Assembly (NCBI GenBank): GCA_009746045.1
Contig: RPFO01000225.1
Location: 917,090-981,089, forward strand
Length of the DNA stretch: 64,000 bases
Reading direction: 5' to 3'
DNA from: Mesostigma viride
Lineage: Eukaryota > Streptophyta > Mesostigmatophyceae > Mesostigmatales > Mesostigmataceae
Shown: in pieces, positions 1-12,333 of the stretch
Layout of the letters: each line of letters opens with the position of its first letter
Numbering within the stretch: the first letter of the stretch is position 1
Notes under the pieces: model-generated
The model's database searches: none
What the model saw: only the letters and a program-made list of their open reading frames with translations
What the model was told of the DNA's origin: nothing
Position numbers and translations under genes: made by a program

Positions 1-1150
1 TTTTTCACCATTGTCAATCGAGCTGTCCTCCTGCTTTCAGATGGACCCCTCAGACCGTCACCATCATTTGTGAGGCCACCCGCCGCGCGGCCCTCGCCGG
101 GTCCGCCAACTCCCACGCATCTGCTCGGACCTCTCCCACCTTACTAAATTTCAACAACTACGGTTTTGGGTTTTCTTTTGCGGGAAAATTATGCAAGCCC
201 TGTGCAACTCTTCTCACAGCGTCGAAATATAAACTTTATTTTCCAACTGAAAATATTCAATTAGTAGTAAATATAGTTTCCCACGGAGAAAACACAGGAG
301 GCCCCTACCACGCACCTGCAGTCCCGCCACTGCTTATTGGCAGTCCGCGCCCCCCCTGCAACCCCCGCTGGCGGCCCCCATGGCCTTTCCCCGTGGGAGA
401 TGGATTTATTTGGTCCATTTTGCCGTGGGAAACTATGTTTTCAATAACGCATAGTGTCGCTGGGAGACTATATTTACTAAAGTTTTTTGGGGGTTCCTTT
501 TTTTGTGGAAATTCAGGTGTGTTTTTTGTGTGACCACCTGAATTAATTTACCTAGGAATCAACCAAAACCCATAGTAAACTTAGTAACATAGTTTTCCCA
601 CGGGAACATGACACTTAAGTCCCAGTATCACCACATGGCCGCTCACGCCAGTTGTGGCAGGATGTCACCACTTACGACCTCATGCACCCTCTGAAAATTC
701 CCAGAAAAAAAACGCCAAAAACCCGATTAGTAAACCTTAGTAAACTTAAGTTGCACCCTGGGATTGCCAGCATAAGAGTCTACCACCATGGTCACTATAA
801 GGTCCACTATGCTACCCCTGTACACACACAGCACCGTGTACGCACCTGAGCCTCATGGCGCCTGGCCTTGAATTTTCCTAGAAAAAAAAACCAAAAAACC
901 ATAGTAAACTTCAGTAAATAGTCACCCTGGCGCATGCCAGCATAAGGAGTCTGACCACCGATGGTCACTTAACAGGTCACTATATGCTCCCTGTACCACA
1001 CAGCAACCTGTAGGCACTTTGACTCATGGCAGGCTTGCTTGAAATTCCTATGAAAAAAAACCAAAAACCCATAGTAAATACTTAGTAAATTTAGTCACCA
1101 GTTGGAGAAGGGTCGTGCAGGGTGGGGGGATTGGCCGTGGGCGTGCCTGG
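1..1150. repeat. Degenerate ~150-180-bp satellite, no gene
   Basis: A block reading approximately CCAAAAACCCATAGTAAA, preceded by an A-run, recurs near 564, 715, 891 and 1061 (spacings about 151, 176 and 170 bp). Shared intervening text includes CCAGCATAAG and GGTCACTATA. This is an imperfect tandem satellite of about four units. Bases 1-480 are intergenic with TTTCCCACGG-type motifs; I see no gene in the whole stretch. Confidence 0.6.
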
Positions 1151-1154
1151 AGAC

Positions 1155-1225
1155 GGTGGTTAGGGTTTAGGTTAGGTTAGGGTTTAAGGGTTTAGGGTTT
1201 AGCGGTTTAGGGTTTAGGGTTAGGT
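1155..1225 (+). repeat. Interstitial telomere-like TTTAGGG tract
   Basis: About nine imperfect copies of TTTAGGG/TTAGGG are interrupted by single-base variants. TTTAGGG is the Arabidopsis-type telomere repeat also used by many green algae. The tract is short and degenerate and lies between a satellite and a retroelement copy, so it is interstitial and not a chromosome end. Confidence 0.7.
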
Positions 1226-1349
1226 GATACCCAACCCTAGCCCGCGGTCCTATAGGGTCACTATAGGGGGTGGAGTGCCAGCATCAAGGCTTGGTGCCCT
1301 TCTGTGAGCCGCGATGAACGAATGATGACGGAATCGATGATGTAGAAGC

Positions 1350-2960
1350 TACTTATTTAATTAAAACATAGCTCAACGTGGGGCGCATATGTAACCATAG
1401 CCCCTGAGAAAGGGCCATCTTATGGGTTTGTAATACAATCAGGGCGACAACCTGAGGTGTAGGATGTACAACTATACCTGCTCTGGGTGCACTAGCGTGC
1501 AACCTGCACACTCCATGGTGGTTCATGCCTCTCCTAAAAAAGCACAGGCACCCAGGGGGGCTTTGAGGAGAGGGCCTATAAGGCCTCATGACAATGATGG
1601 GGTGAAGGTATTGGCTAGGCTATAGCCTGGTACGACATGGCGTCTCAGCAGAGATAACTACCTGCAAGATGGGCAAAGCATGACTCGAAATTGCTACGGC
1701 TATTGGCAAGGCGGGTGTGGGGCCCGTCACGTAGGCATGACAGTGCCACGTCATTCACGCTTTCCCTAGGCTACACTACTCTATTATTCCCTAGGTGCGG
1801 GTGCTGGGGTGGCTGGGGCGGGCAGGGGTCGCCTGCAGGGTTGTGGGGCGACGTAGATGTCCGCCCCTTCCAGTAGACCGGCGCTTCTGCCCGCGCCCTT
1901 CTGCGAGCCTGGAGGTAGGTCCGGCATATGCTCCGTCGCCGTTGTTGCTGCGTCAAGGTCAAGTCGTCTCCCAGCGTGTAGGCGTCCCCGCAAGCCCCCC
2001 CCGGTCTGGCCGGAGCCCCCCCCGGGAAAACCCTTTGAAAAAAAAGGGAACCCTCATCTTTATCCGCCATGGTGGTCGAAAGTGAGGAGCAGGGGAGGGG
2101 CCGCCTTACCGCCGCGAAGCGGGTGAAAGGCGGGTCACCCCCGCGGCTTGCCCTTACCAGTGGATAGCCATGGGGTACAAAAGGATTGGGTTCTCAAACG
2201 CCAGGGCAATGGGTCTCGGAGGTCTCGTCCTCGCGGGTCGAAGTGCTTGACTATGAACGTTAAGGCTGCTGCTTGGCGAGCTCGGCCTCCTCAGGCGGAG
2301 GTCCAGCGTCTCCTGCTTGAAGTCTTGGGCGGGAGAGTGTGGACGGTGGCGTGCTGCTGTAAGCATGGTCCGCCCGGTCGGGATGCGGGGAGGAGCATCG
2401 CCGGCAGGGCCGCAGGGGCTGGCCCGGATGCGGCGAATGTCACTTCACCGCCTGGGCCGTGATGCCGGCGGTGTTTCTGCAAGCCAGTTCGATGGTCTTA
2501 TGGCATTGTTTCCTGCAGGCGCTTGTTCGTGGCGAGAGCTGGGCGGTGAGGCCGTCGTGTTTTGGTGGAGGTGGAGGCGAGGAGGGCTTGGAGGTGCGGT
2601 GGTGGTGGAGGAAGGAGGGGAAAGCTCGGCACCAGCGTGCCGCCCATGGCGCGCCACATCTGCGGCCAGGGTGGTCACGTGCTGTTCGAGTGGACCTTGT
2701 GGATGATGGACGAATTTCTGGAGGTGAGGGGGGCCCAGAATCCTCGGCGACAGCGCGCGACGAGGAGGCAGCAAGAGGGCGAGGACTGAAGGCGGGGGCG
2801 GGAGTAGCGGAGCCCGCGATCCGGGTCCAAAGAAATCACCGCGGGTAGGCCGGAATGAGCGAATTGGACGTAAAAGTACGATTGCACAGGGCAGAAAAGC
2901 GAGGTGCGCGTCCCGAAGAACACAGCGTTCCTAAACTGATGGGAGCTGCTTGGCCGTGTG
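1350..2960 (-). mobile_element. ORF1-only LINE-type element, family 2, copy A
   Basis: Read on the minus strand this copy has a decayed N-terminal coding part (about 2960-2290), an L1 ORF1-like C-terminal domain (about 2280-1780; motif YTLGDDLTLTQQQRR then a VYWKG motif), and a 3' UTR ending near 1350 with a degraded hairpin and a TTTTAATTAA tail. The same order occurs in copies at 33.9-34.9 kb and 35.1-39.7 kb. No endonuclease or reverse transcriptase lies between the ORF1 domain and the tail. In L1-type LINEs the ORF1 C-terminal domain binds RNA and acts as a nucleic-acid chaperone. The coding part has frame breaks, so this is an old copy. The 5' limit is approximate. Confidence 0.65.
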
Positions 2961-3690
2961 TCCACCAGGCAGCTGATTTGGCGTCAAAAAGGTCGATTTC
3001 TTTTCCAGCCGGTCGTCAGGGGGCGGATCCTCATTTTGGCGACTTTGCGTTTGGGCCAGGCGATGCCAGATAGGCGAGGCCAAAGTCGCCCGTGAGGGGG
3101 CTGGGCAACCACCAGTGACGCTGTGTCACCGTATGCCGTTTTCAGGCTTTGAGGGCGAATCTGCTGCCGAAGCGCAGAGCGGACTTTTCATTGCCGAGCG
3201 CAGCCAGCCAGGCTGCGTTCGCGGCAAGGGGCGTTTTGATCGTCATATATTGCGTTACATAGCTGTCTGAAAAAATTATTATTTTCACATGTGCGTCTAA
3301 AGAAAGACGAAGCGATTGTGATATTCACAGCTGGAATTCGGGGCTCAAACGTGGAAAGTTATGAGTCGGCGACAGCCATGGCTACCGTCGTGGCTCGTAG
3401 GCTCGTGGCCGTGGGCTCGCCGCGCAGATATTTACTATTACTGTAATTAATTGCATTGTTGATCTTATTCAAAGGAGGAGCTAGTCGAGGAATGGGGGCT
3501 AGGCCTCTCCGTGAATTTGGAAAAAGATGGAAGGGCCAAGCCAAGTGGCTCAGGAAACTATAGGAGGACTTGATGAATCAACCCCCCTAAGGGTAACTTA
3601 CATTCACCACCCTTGTGCATGAAGTAGCCTTAGAATGTATTAAAAGCCTATTCTGAATCATGGCACTCCGCAAAGGTGAAAACCATTTGC
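2960..3690. other. Intergenic, nothing recognised
   Basis: GC-rich text grades into AT-richer text towards 3300. No coding region, repeat or RNA gene could be supported before the minisatellite begins. Confidence 0.5.
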
Positions 3691-6600
3691 GTAATTAATG
3701 AGGAGATTCAGGCTCCCATGGTGTCATCATGGCTGGCCTACGTACATGGATGTCAAAGAAAAAGAGAGAGGATTCAGGCTCCCATGGTGTCATCATGGCT
3801 GGCCTACGTACATGGATGTCAAAAAAATGATGAGGATTCAGGCTCCCATGGTGTCATCATGGCTGGCCTACGTACATGTTGGCATGTATGTAATTAATGA
3901 TGAGGATTCAGGCTCCATGGTGTCTCCATGGCTGGCCTACGTACATGAATGGCATTTATGTAATTAATGATGAGGATTCAGGCTCCCATGGTGTCATCAT
4001 GGCCCGTCTACGTACATGGATGGCATTTATGTAATTAATGATGAGGATTCAGGCTCCCATGGTGTCATCATGGCTGTCTACGTACATGGTTGGCATTTAT
4101 GTAATTAATGAGAGGATTCAGGCTCCCATGGTGTCATCATGGCCCGTCTACTTACATGGATGGCATTTATGTAATTAATGATGAGGATTCAGGCTCCCAT
4201 GGGGTCATCATGGCTTGTCTACGTACATGGTTGGCATTTATGTAATTAATGAGGAGGATTCAGGCTCCCATGGTGTCTCCATGGCTGGCCTACGTACATG
4301 GATGTCAAGGAATAGTAAATGATGAGGATTCAGGCTCCCATGGTGTCATCATGGCTTGTCTACCTACATGGTTGGCATTTATGTAACCTGAATCCTCTCA
4401 TTAAGAAAATGAAGAGGATTCAGGCTCCATTGGTGTCATCATGGCTGGCCTACGTACATGGATGTCAAGGAATAGTAAATGATGAGGATTCAGGCTCCCA
4501 TGGTGTCATCATGGCCCGTCTACGTACATGGATGTCAAGGAATAGTAAATGATGAGGATTCAGGCTCCCATGGGGTCATCATGGCTTGTCTACGTACATG
4601 GTTGGCATTTATGTAATTAACGAGGAGGATTCAGGCTCCATTGGTGTCATCATGGCTGGCCTACGTACATGGATGTCAAGGAATAGTAAATGATGAGGAT
4701 TCAGGCTCCCATGGTGTCATCATGGCTTGTCTACGTACATGGTTGGCATTTATGTAATTAATGATGAGGATTCAGGCTCCCATGGTGTCTCATGGCTGGC
4801 CTACGTACATGGATGTCAAGGAATAGTAAATGATGAGGATTCAGGCTCCCATGGTGTCATCATGGCCTGTCTACGTACATGGATGGCATGTATGTAATTA
4901 ATGATGAGGATTCAGGCTCCCATGGTGTCATCATGGCTTGTCTACGTACATGGTTGGCATTTATGTAATTAATGAGGAGGATTCAGGCTCCCATGGTGTC
5001 ATCATGGCTGTCTACGTACATGGTTGGCATTTATGTAATTAATGATGAGGATTCAGGCTCCCATGGTGTCTCATGGCTGGCCTACGTACATGGATGTCAA
5101 GGAATAGTAAATGATAAGGATTCAGGCTCCCATGGTGTCATCATGGCCCGTCTACGTACATGGATGGCATTTATGTAATTAATGATGAGGATTCAGGCTC
5201 CCATGGGTCATCATGGCTTGTCTACGTACATGGTTGGCATTTATGTAATTAATGAGAGGATTCAGGCTCCCATGGTGTCTCCATGGCTGGCCTACGTACA
5301 TGGATGTCAAGGAATAGTAAATGATGAGGATTCAGGCTCCCATGGTGTCATCATGGCCTGTCTACGTACATGGATGGCATGTATGTAATTAATGATGAGG
5401 ATTCAGGCTCCCATGGTGTCATCATGGCTGTCTACGTACATGGTTGGCATTTATGTAATTAATGAGGAGGATTCAGGCTCCCATGGTGTCATCATGGCTT
5501 GTCTACGTACATGGTTGGCATTTATGTAATTAATGATGAGGATTCAGGCTCCCATGGTGTCTCATGGCTGGCCTACGTACATGGATGTCAAGGAATAGTA
5601 AATGATGAGGATTCAGGCTCCCATGGTGTCATCATGGCCCGTGTACGTACATGGATGGCATGTATGTAATTAATGAGAGGATTCAGGCTCCCATGGTGTC
5701 ATCATGGCTGGCCTACGTACATGGATGTCAAGAAAAAGAAATGATGAGGATTCAGGCTCCCATGGTGTCATCATGGCTGGCCTACGTACATGGATGTCTC
5801 AAAAATAAATGATGAGGATTCAGGCTCCCATGGTGTCATCATGGCTTGTCTACCTACATGTTGGCATGTATGTAATTAATGATGAGGATTCAGGCTCCCA
5901 TGGTGTCTCATGGCTGGCCTACGTACATGGTTGGCATTTATGTAATTAATGATGAGGATTCAGGCTCCCATGGTGTCATCATGGCCCGTCTACGTACATG
6001 GATGGCATTTATGTAATTAATGATGAGGATTCAGGCTCCCATGGTGTCATCATGGCTTGTCTACGTACATGGTTGGCATTTATGTAATTAATGAGGAGGA
6101 TTCAGGCTCCCATGGTGTCATCATGGCCCGTCTACGTACATGGATGGCATTTATGTAATTAATGATGAGGATTCAGGCTCCCATGGGTCATCATGGCTTG
6201 TCTACGTACATGGTTGGCATTTATGTAATTAATGAGGAGGATTCAGGCTCCCATGGTGTCTCCATGGCTGGCCTACGTACATGGATGTCAAGGAATAGTA
6301 AATGATGAGGATTCAGGCTCCCATGGTGTCATCATGGCCCGTCTACGTACATGGATGGCATTTATGTAATTAATGATGAGGATTCAGGCTCCCATGGGGT
6401 CATCATGGCTTGTCTACGTACATGGTTGGCATTTATGTAATTAATGAGGAGGATTCAGGCTCCCATGGTGTCTCCATGGCTGGCCTACGTACATGGATGT
6501 CAAGGAATAGTAAATGATGAGGATTCAGGCTCCCATGGTGTCATCATGGCCTGTCTACGTACATGGATGGCATGTATGTAATTAATGATGAGGATTCAGG

Positions 6601-8275
6601 CTCCCATGGGGTCATCATGGCTTGTCTACGTACATGGATGGCATGTATGTAATTAATGATGAGGATTCAGGCTCCCATGGTGTCATCATGGCTGGCCTAC
6701 GTATGTACATGGATGTCAAAGAAAAAAAAAATGATGAGGATTCAGGCTCCCATGGTGTCATCATTGCCCGTGTATGTACATGGTTGCCATTTATGTAATT
6801 AATGATGAGGATTCAGGCTCCATTGGTGTCATCATTGCCCGTGTATGTACATGGTTGGCATTTATGTATGTAATTAATGATGAGGATTCAGGCTCCATTG
6901 GTGTCATCATGGCTGGCCTACGTATGTACATGGATGTCAAAGAAAAAAAAATGATGAGGATTCAGGCTCCCATGGTGTCATCATGGCCCGTCTACGTACA
7001 TGGATGTCAAGGAATAGTAAATGATGAGGATTCAGGCTCCCATGGTGTCAGATGTCATGGCCTGTCTACGTACATGGATGGCATGTATGTAATTAATGAT
7101 GAGAATTCAGGCTCCATTGGTGTCATCATGGCTGGCCTACGTATGTACATGGATGTCAAAGAAAAAAAAATGATGAGGATTCAGGCTCCCATGGTGTCAT
7201 CATGGCCCGTCTACGTACATGGATGTCAAGGAATAGTAAATGATGAGGATTCAGGCTCCCATGGTGTCATCATGGCCTGTCTACGTACATGGATGGCATG
7301 TATGTATTTAATGATGAGGATTCAGGCTCCCATGGTGTCATCATGGCTGGCCTACGTACATGGATGTCTCAGAAAAAAAATGATGAGGATTCAGGCTCCC
7401 ATGGTGTCATCATGGCTGGCCTACGTACATGGATGTCAAAGAAAAAAAAATGATGAGGATTCAGGCTCCCATGGTGTCATTATGGCCCGTCTACGTGTTG
7501 TTGGCATGTATGAAATTAATGATGAGGATTCAGGCTCCCATGGTGTCATCATGGCTGGCCTACGTACATGGTTGGCATTTATGTAATTAATGATGAGGAT
7601 TCAGGCTCCCATGGTGTCATCATGGCCCGTGTATGTACATGGATGGCATTTATGTAATTAATGATGAGGATTCAGGCTCCCATGGTGTCATCATGGCCCG
7701 TCTACGTACATGGATGGCATGTATGTATTTAATGATGAGGATTCAGGCTCCCATGGTGTCATCATGGCTGGCCTACGTACATGGATGTCTCAGAAAAAAA
7801 ATGATGAGGATTCAGGCTCCCATGGTGTCATCATGGCTGGCCTACGTACATGGATGTCTCAGAAAAAAAATGATGAGGATTCAGGCTCCCATGGTGTCAT
7901 CATGGCTGGCCTACGTACATGGATGTCAAAGAAAAAAAAATGATCAGGATTCAGGCTCCCGTGGTGTCATTATGGCCCGTCTACGTGTTGTTGGCATGTA
8001 TGAAATTAATGATGAGGATTCAGGCTCCCACAGTGTCATCATGGCTGGCCTACGTACATGGTTGGCATTTATGTAATTAATGATGAGGATTCAGGCTCCC
8101 ATGGTGTCATCATTGCCCGTGTATGTACATGGTTGGCATTTATGTAATTAATGATGAGGATTCAGGCTCCATTGGTGTCATCATGGCCCGTCTACGTACA
8201 TGGGTGGCATTTATGTATTTAATGATGAGGATTCAGGCTCCCATGGGGTCATCATGGCTTGTCTACGTACATGGA
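3690..8275 (+). repeat. 4.6-kb minisatellite, ~70-bp unit
   Basis: Roughly 65 head-to-tail units share the core GAGGATTCAGGCTCCCATGG, followed by GTGTCATCATGGC, a short variable part, CTACGTACATGG, and one of several enders (GGCATTTATGTAATTAAT, GATGTCAAGGAATAGTAAAT or GATGTCAAAGAAAAAAAA). Ender types alternate in runs, which gives a higher-order pattern. Some stretches stay open for up to 270 codons because the unit lacks stops in one frame. That is a property of the repeat and not evidence for a protein. Confidence 0.95.
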
Positions 8276-8544
8276 GTCATATTGATTCATGGAACAATGA
8301 GATACCATTCTTAATTGAAAATTGTTCTTGATACTTTCACATGCATGCCCGGAATCGTGAATTTGTGCGGGTTTCCATGATGACAATCCTCATTGAATTC
8401 TTGAGCACACAATATTGAGCAATTTAGGGGCACTTCGGCAATGTTGACCATTTTCATTCATGATCAATAAAATTAACATTTAATGCAATAAATACATATT
8501 CCACTCATTTTAATAAACCATGCAAAAACTTTACAAGCACGCTC

Positions 8545-9325
8545 AAGCTAGGGGTGGGCTGGCATGCACGCGTGGGTGTGGGGGTGGGCTGGCATGCATG
8601 CGTGGGTGTGGGGGTGGGCTGGCATGCACGTGTGGGTGTGGGGGTGGGCTGGCATGCATGCGTGGGTGTGGGGTTGGGCTAGCCTGCATGCGTGGGTGTG
8701 GGGGGGGCTGGCATGCATGCGTGGGTGTGTGTGGGGGGCTAGCATGCATGCGTAAGTGTGGGGGGGGCTGGCATGCATGCGTGGGTGTGGGGGGGGGCTG
8801 GCATGCATGCGTGGGTGTGTGTGGGGGGCTAGCATGCATGCGTAAGTGTGGGGGGGGGCTGGCATGCATGCGTGGGTGTGTATGGGGGCTGGCATGCATG
8901 CGTGGGTGTGTGTGGGGGGCTAGCATGCATGCGTGGGTGTGTGGGGGGGCTGTCATGCATGCGTGGGTGTGTGTGGGGGCTGGCATCCATGCGTGGGTGT
9001 GTGGGGGGGCTAGCATGCATGCGTGGGTGTGGGGGTGGGCTAGCATGCATGCGTGGGTGTGGGGGGGGCGGTCATGCATGCGTGGGTGTGTGGGGGGCTG
9101 GCATGCATGCGTGGGTGTGTGGGGGGGCTAGCATGCATGCGTGGGTGTGGGGGTGGGCTAGCATGCATGCGTGGGTGTGAGTGTGGGCTAGCATGCATGC
9201 GTGGGTGTGGGGGGGGCTAGCATGCATGCGTGGGTGTGGGGGGGCCGGGGCCGGGGCTAGCATGCATGCGTGGGTGTGGGGGTGGGCTAGCATGCATGCG
9301 TGGGTGTGGGGGGGGGCTAGCACGC
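8545..9325 (+). repeat. G-rich CATGCATG minisatellite, 30-33-bp unit
   Basis: About 25 units of the form GGGCTGGCATGCATGCGTGG followed by GTGTGGGGG. Each unit contains the self-complementary, alternating purine-pyrimidine stretch GCATGCATGC next to a G-run. The array is open on both strands for up to about 200 codons, which reflects low complexity. It ends sharply at about 9320 in unique sequence. Confidence 0.95.
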
Positions 9326-9329
9326 CCCA

Positions 9330-11160
9330 CCCCTCCATCGGCACAGCCAGCCTTGTGAGTCTACCCTTAACAACAAGGCTGGTAGGACGACACGCCTGAG
9401 CAGCATATGTCATGCCTATCTCAGGCTAATAATGTGTGATTTTGTGCCAACAACCAAGTTGTTCCACCCAACAACACATTATAAACCCTCTTCCAAAATG
9501 CCCAACAAGCCGGACACGTGGAGGACCACACACGCAGTATATAAAGAGAAAATAAGCTGACTTTTTATCCAGCCAACCTGTGGCTAGCTGCTCTGGTTAG
9601 CATGACAAATGCTAACATTTACTCAGTGGGAAAGGTGAAGAGACCATTGGAACAGCCTACCTGACGCATGTGCCACCAAAGCATTGTGTCCCGCAAAATG
9701 CACACTGCCTCCTTTCTAACAAGCACGAGCCGCTCTCTTTAGGAGACAGGTGCCAGCTCGTCAGTGTCTGGGGAAAATGATGCCGCTGCTTAGGAAGACC
9801 GCGTGAATTTCCTCGAACACAACTGTCTATAAAGCAAAAGAAATTTCAGAGAAGCATGGAAATAAAAGCATTACACCTTCCCGACAGGTTGCGGGCCACG
9901 CGCTGCAGAAAGCCAGCCACGTCACAGACGATTAACTAGCTAAAAGACACCCAGGAATCCAGCGATGCAGCGCCAGGACCCGCAACTTTCTGGCTGCATC
10001 TGGCCGGAAAGAAGGCAAAAAGCTTACGCTCAACGAGGTAAGAAAGCAGGAAAACGCAAGCTTAAGACGTTTAACACAAGAACGTACCATAACGGGCATT
10101 TATTCGTGCCCAGGCGCACAAGAAAGTCCACCCTTTCATGGAGTGGTTGGGCAGTACGCATCGCGCAGGGCTAATGTTATCTTACCGCAAAATGACGGGA
10201 AAGGTAAAGATAGCAGCGGGAATTTTTACGGCTTTAGAAACATCATTAAACTAGCTTTCCTTACGACCATCAAAACTGGCAACAATCGACAATCAACCCG
10301 GCAGGCATCCAATATACTTTATTCATCCCGACAGAAATTCAGGCCGGACCCCCCCTGCCGATGGCAAAGAAAAAAAGCCCGCGACATTATAGATCGCAAC
10401 CATCCCGCCATAAATTAGAATCAGTAACTAATTTTCTCCAACAATCGAGCATTTCTGCTTTCCGCGTGCCAGATTTGTCACGTTTCGTCTAAAGGCAGTC
10501 GCCATGGCCCCTACCGCAAGGGGTGCGCGCACCATGCCGACATAGCTTTTGGGCCTCAATTTGCACCGAAATTTGGTCCGTACCGTCCAGCTCAGTCGGA
10601 TTATGTATGTGGATCGGCCGTGTTGGTTGCATACGCAGGTATATTAATTCTTGCATTCGCCCCGGACCTTCCCCAGGACAGGTCAGGATATAACAATAAT
10701 TCTTGCATTCGCCCCCGCCCTTTCCTATGGCCTGGTCAGGTTTGGGCGCGACGCCACTAGCGCGGCGCCCGCGACAGAGTGGCCAGGCTCGAGCACGTTT
10801 TCTGGATCCCAAGCACCGGATTGGACACTGTCCGAGGACTGGACAGGAATTGGCTGACCAATCGGATGCTTGCTCGTCGTCTCCAAAAACATATATAAAG
10901 AGCCAAATCGCGCGAACTACGCAAGGATCCTTTAAGCAGCGTTACTCTGCCGAAATGTCAACCTAGGCCGGTCAAGTGACGCCGAGGTGTTCACCGATAG
11001 TTCAGGTCAGCCACAGCGCGCCTTCGAATGTAGGCACGGTCGCATTTTTTTTTAGGAAATGTAGAATTGTTGTCGACCAGCTACCAACGCCCGACCGGAC
11101 CCATACAACGGAAACATCAAGGCGATGTGATGTAGGTGTGTCTGATATGTCATTAATACA
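9330..11160. other. Intergenic region, two TATA-like sites, no gene called
   Basis: No conserved coding signal was found. TATATAAAG motifs occur at about 9538 and 10892; the second lies about 1.4 kb upstream of the DDE-like gene and could be an old promoter. Short open frames (for example 9965-10418) resemble nothing I recognise and are not called. Confidence 0.4.
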
Positions 11161-11340
11161 CAGAGCATCGTGAATATAATATATAATATAAATTATATAA
11201 TATACTATAATTAATATATAATTTTAATTTTATGTTAATTTTAATGTTATTTCATATAACATAATATAGCATAATATAATATAATATAATATAATATTAT
11301 ATAAAGTAGTATATAAAAAATTAAAATGTAAAAGAAAAAT
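11160..11340. repeat. AT-rich low-complexity tract (ATAAT)n
   Basis: Almost pure A/T sequence with many ATAATAT steps separates the intergenic region from the palindromic-motif array. Confidence 0.8.
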
Positions 11341-11634
11341 ATCTACCTTATTGGGGTTTAATGTTCCTTTCCAGTTCAGCATAAGTACACTCTTGAGTGT
11401 GTGCAATGTTTGGTTATACGCCATTGTCTTAAAATAGCAACCAATGTAAACCTCCGTCCTAACCACATTTGGATACAATAAAGACATTGATGCCTGACAC
11501 ATAGCATTCATTGCTTGAAATACCATGCATATTTTGTGTCAATGTTCTGCAGACCACAGCTTCAAGTGGGCATACTTCGCTTTCCTCAATATAATGGCGA
11601 CATGGCATTTGGTGAAAGTGGTGAGTGCCATGAA

Positions 11635-12187
11635 GTTGCGCCGGCCGTCGTTATCCATGACGAACTGAATGGGTTTCGTGCAAATCAAGTTTTTTGTTTT
11701 GGTGTTCCAGTTGCGCCGGCCGGCGTTTCCAATGGTATCTTGCGCGCACTTGCAAAAGCTTGCACGCTTATCAACATTTTGTGTTGGTAAACATTTTATC
11801 ACCTCTGGGATTTCCGCCTTCACTACCTGAGTTGCTTCTTTGTGGTTTTCAAATGCAACCGAGTTACGCCGGCCGTCGTTACTCATGACAAATTGTAGGG
11901 GTTTTGTGCAAATCACTTTTGTATGGTTTATGTACATGCATCCAGTTGCGCCGGCCGGCGTTTCCAATGGTATCTTGCAGTTGCGCAATCAGGCCCCATT
12001 ACCAAAAGTGTGTTTGTACATCTTTTTTACACCTGAAGGATTTCTGCCTGCATATCCTGAGTTGCTTCTTAATGGTTTTTAATTGCGCCCGAGTTACGCC
12101 GGCCGTCGTTATTAATGACAAACTGTATGTGTTTCATAAAATCACTTTTGTATGGTTTACATGTATCCAGTTGCGCCGGCCGGCGTT
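11635..12187 (+). repeat. Array of palindromic GC motifs (GTTRCGCCGGCCGKCGTT)
   Basis: Six copies start at 11635, 11710, 11863, 11945, 12093 and 12170. Two subtypes alternate: one with CCGTCG, one with the perfect palindrome CGCCGGCCGGCG. Spacing alternates between about 75-82 and about 150 bp, so the real unit is a pair of about 230 bp. Flanking text such as GGGTTTCGTGCAAATCA is repeated too. The same motif recurs inside both introns of the gene that follows (14823 intact; 13851 and 13923 as GTTGCGCCCCAAGGCGTT). Confidence 0.85.
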
Positions 12188-12333
12188 ATTAATGACGCTT
12201 GTCGTTCTTGTTTGATGCCCATCGTTTTCGTCGTGTCTTTAATGGTGATTATTTATCATTACTCATCCTCAGGGCTTTCGGTGCCGCGGGATTAAGAGGC
12301 GAAAAAAATCAGCTGCCGTCTGACCAAAGTCTG

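Noticed and set aside
652-849. 65-codon frame in the left satellite
   Set aside because: Lies inside a degenerate tandem repeat and is not preserved in the neighbouring units.
1155-1225. Chromosome end
   Set aside because: The TTTAGGG tract is short, degenerate and flanked on both sides by other repeats.
3690-8275. CRISPR array
   Set aside because: Units are contiguous 60-75-bp tandem repeats without unique spacers, next to eukaryotic genes and no cas genes.
8520-9131. 203-codon plus-strand and 178-codon minus-strand frames in the G-rich array
   Set aside because: Pure repeat translation (GWHACVGV and THACMLAPP) on both strands.
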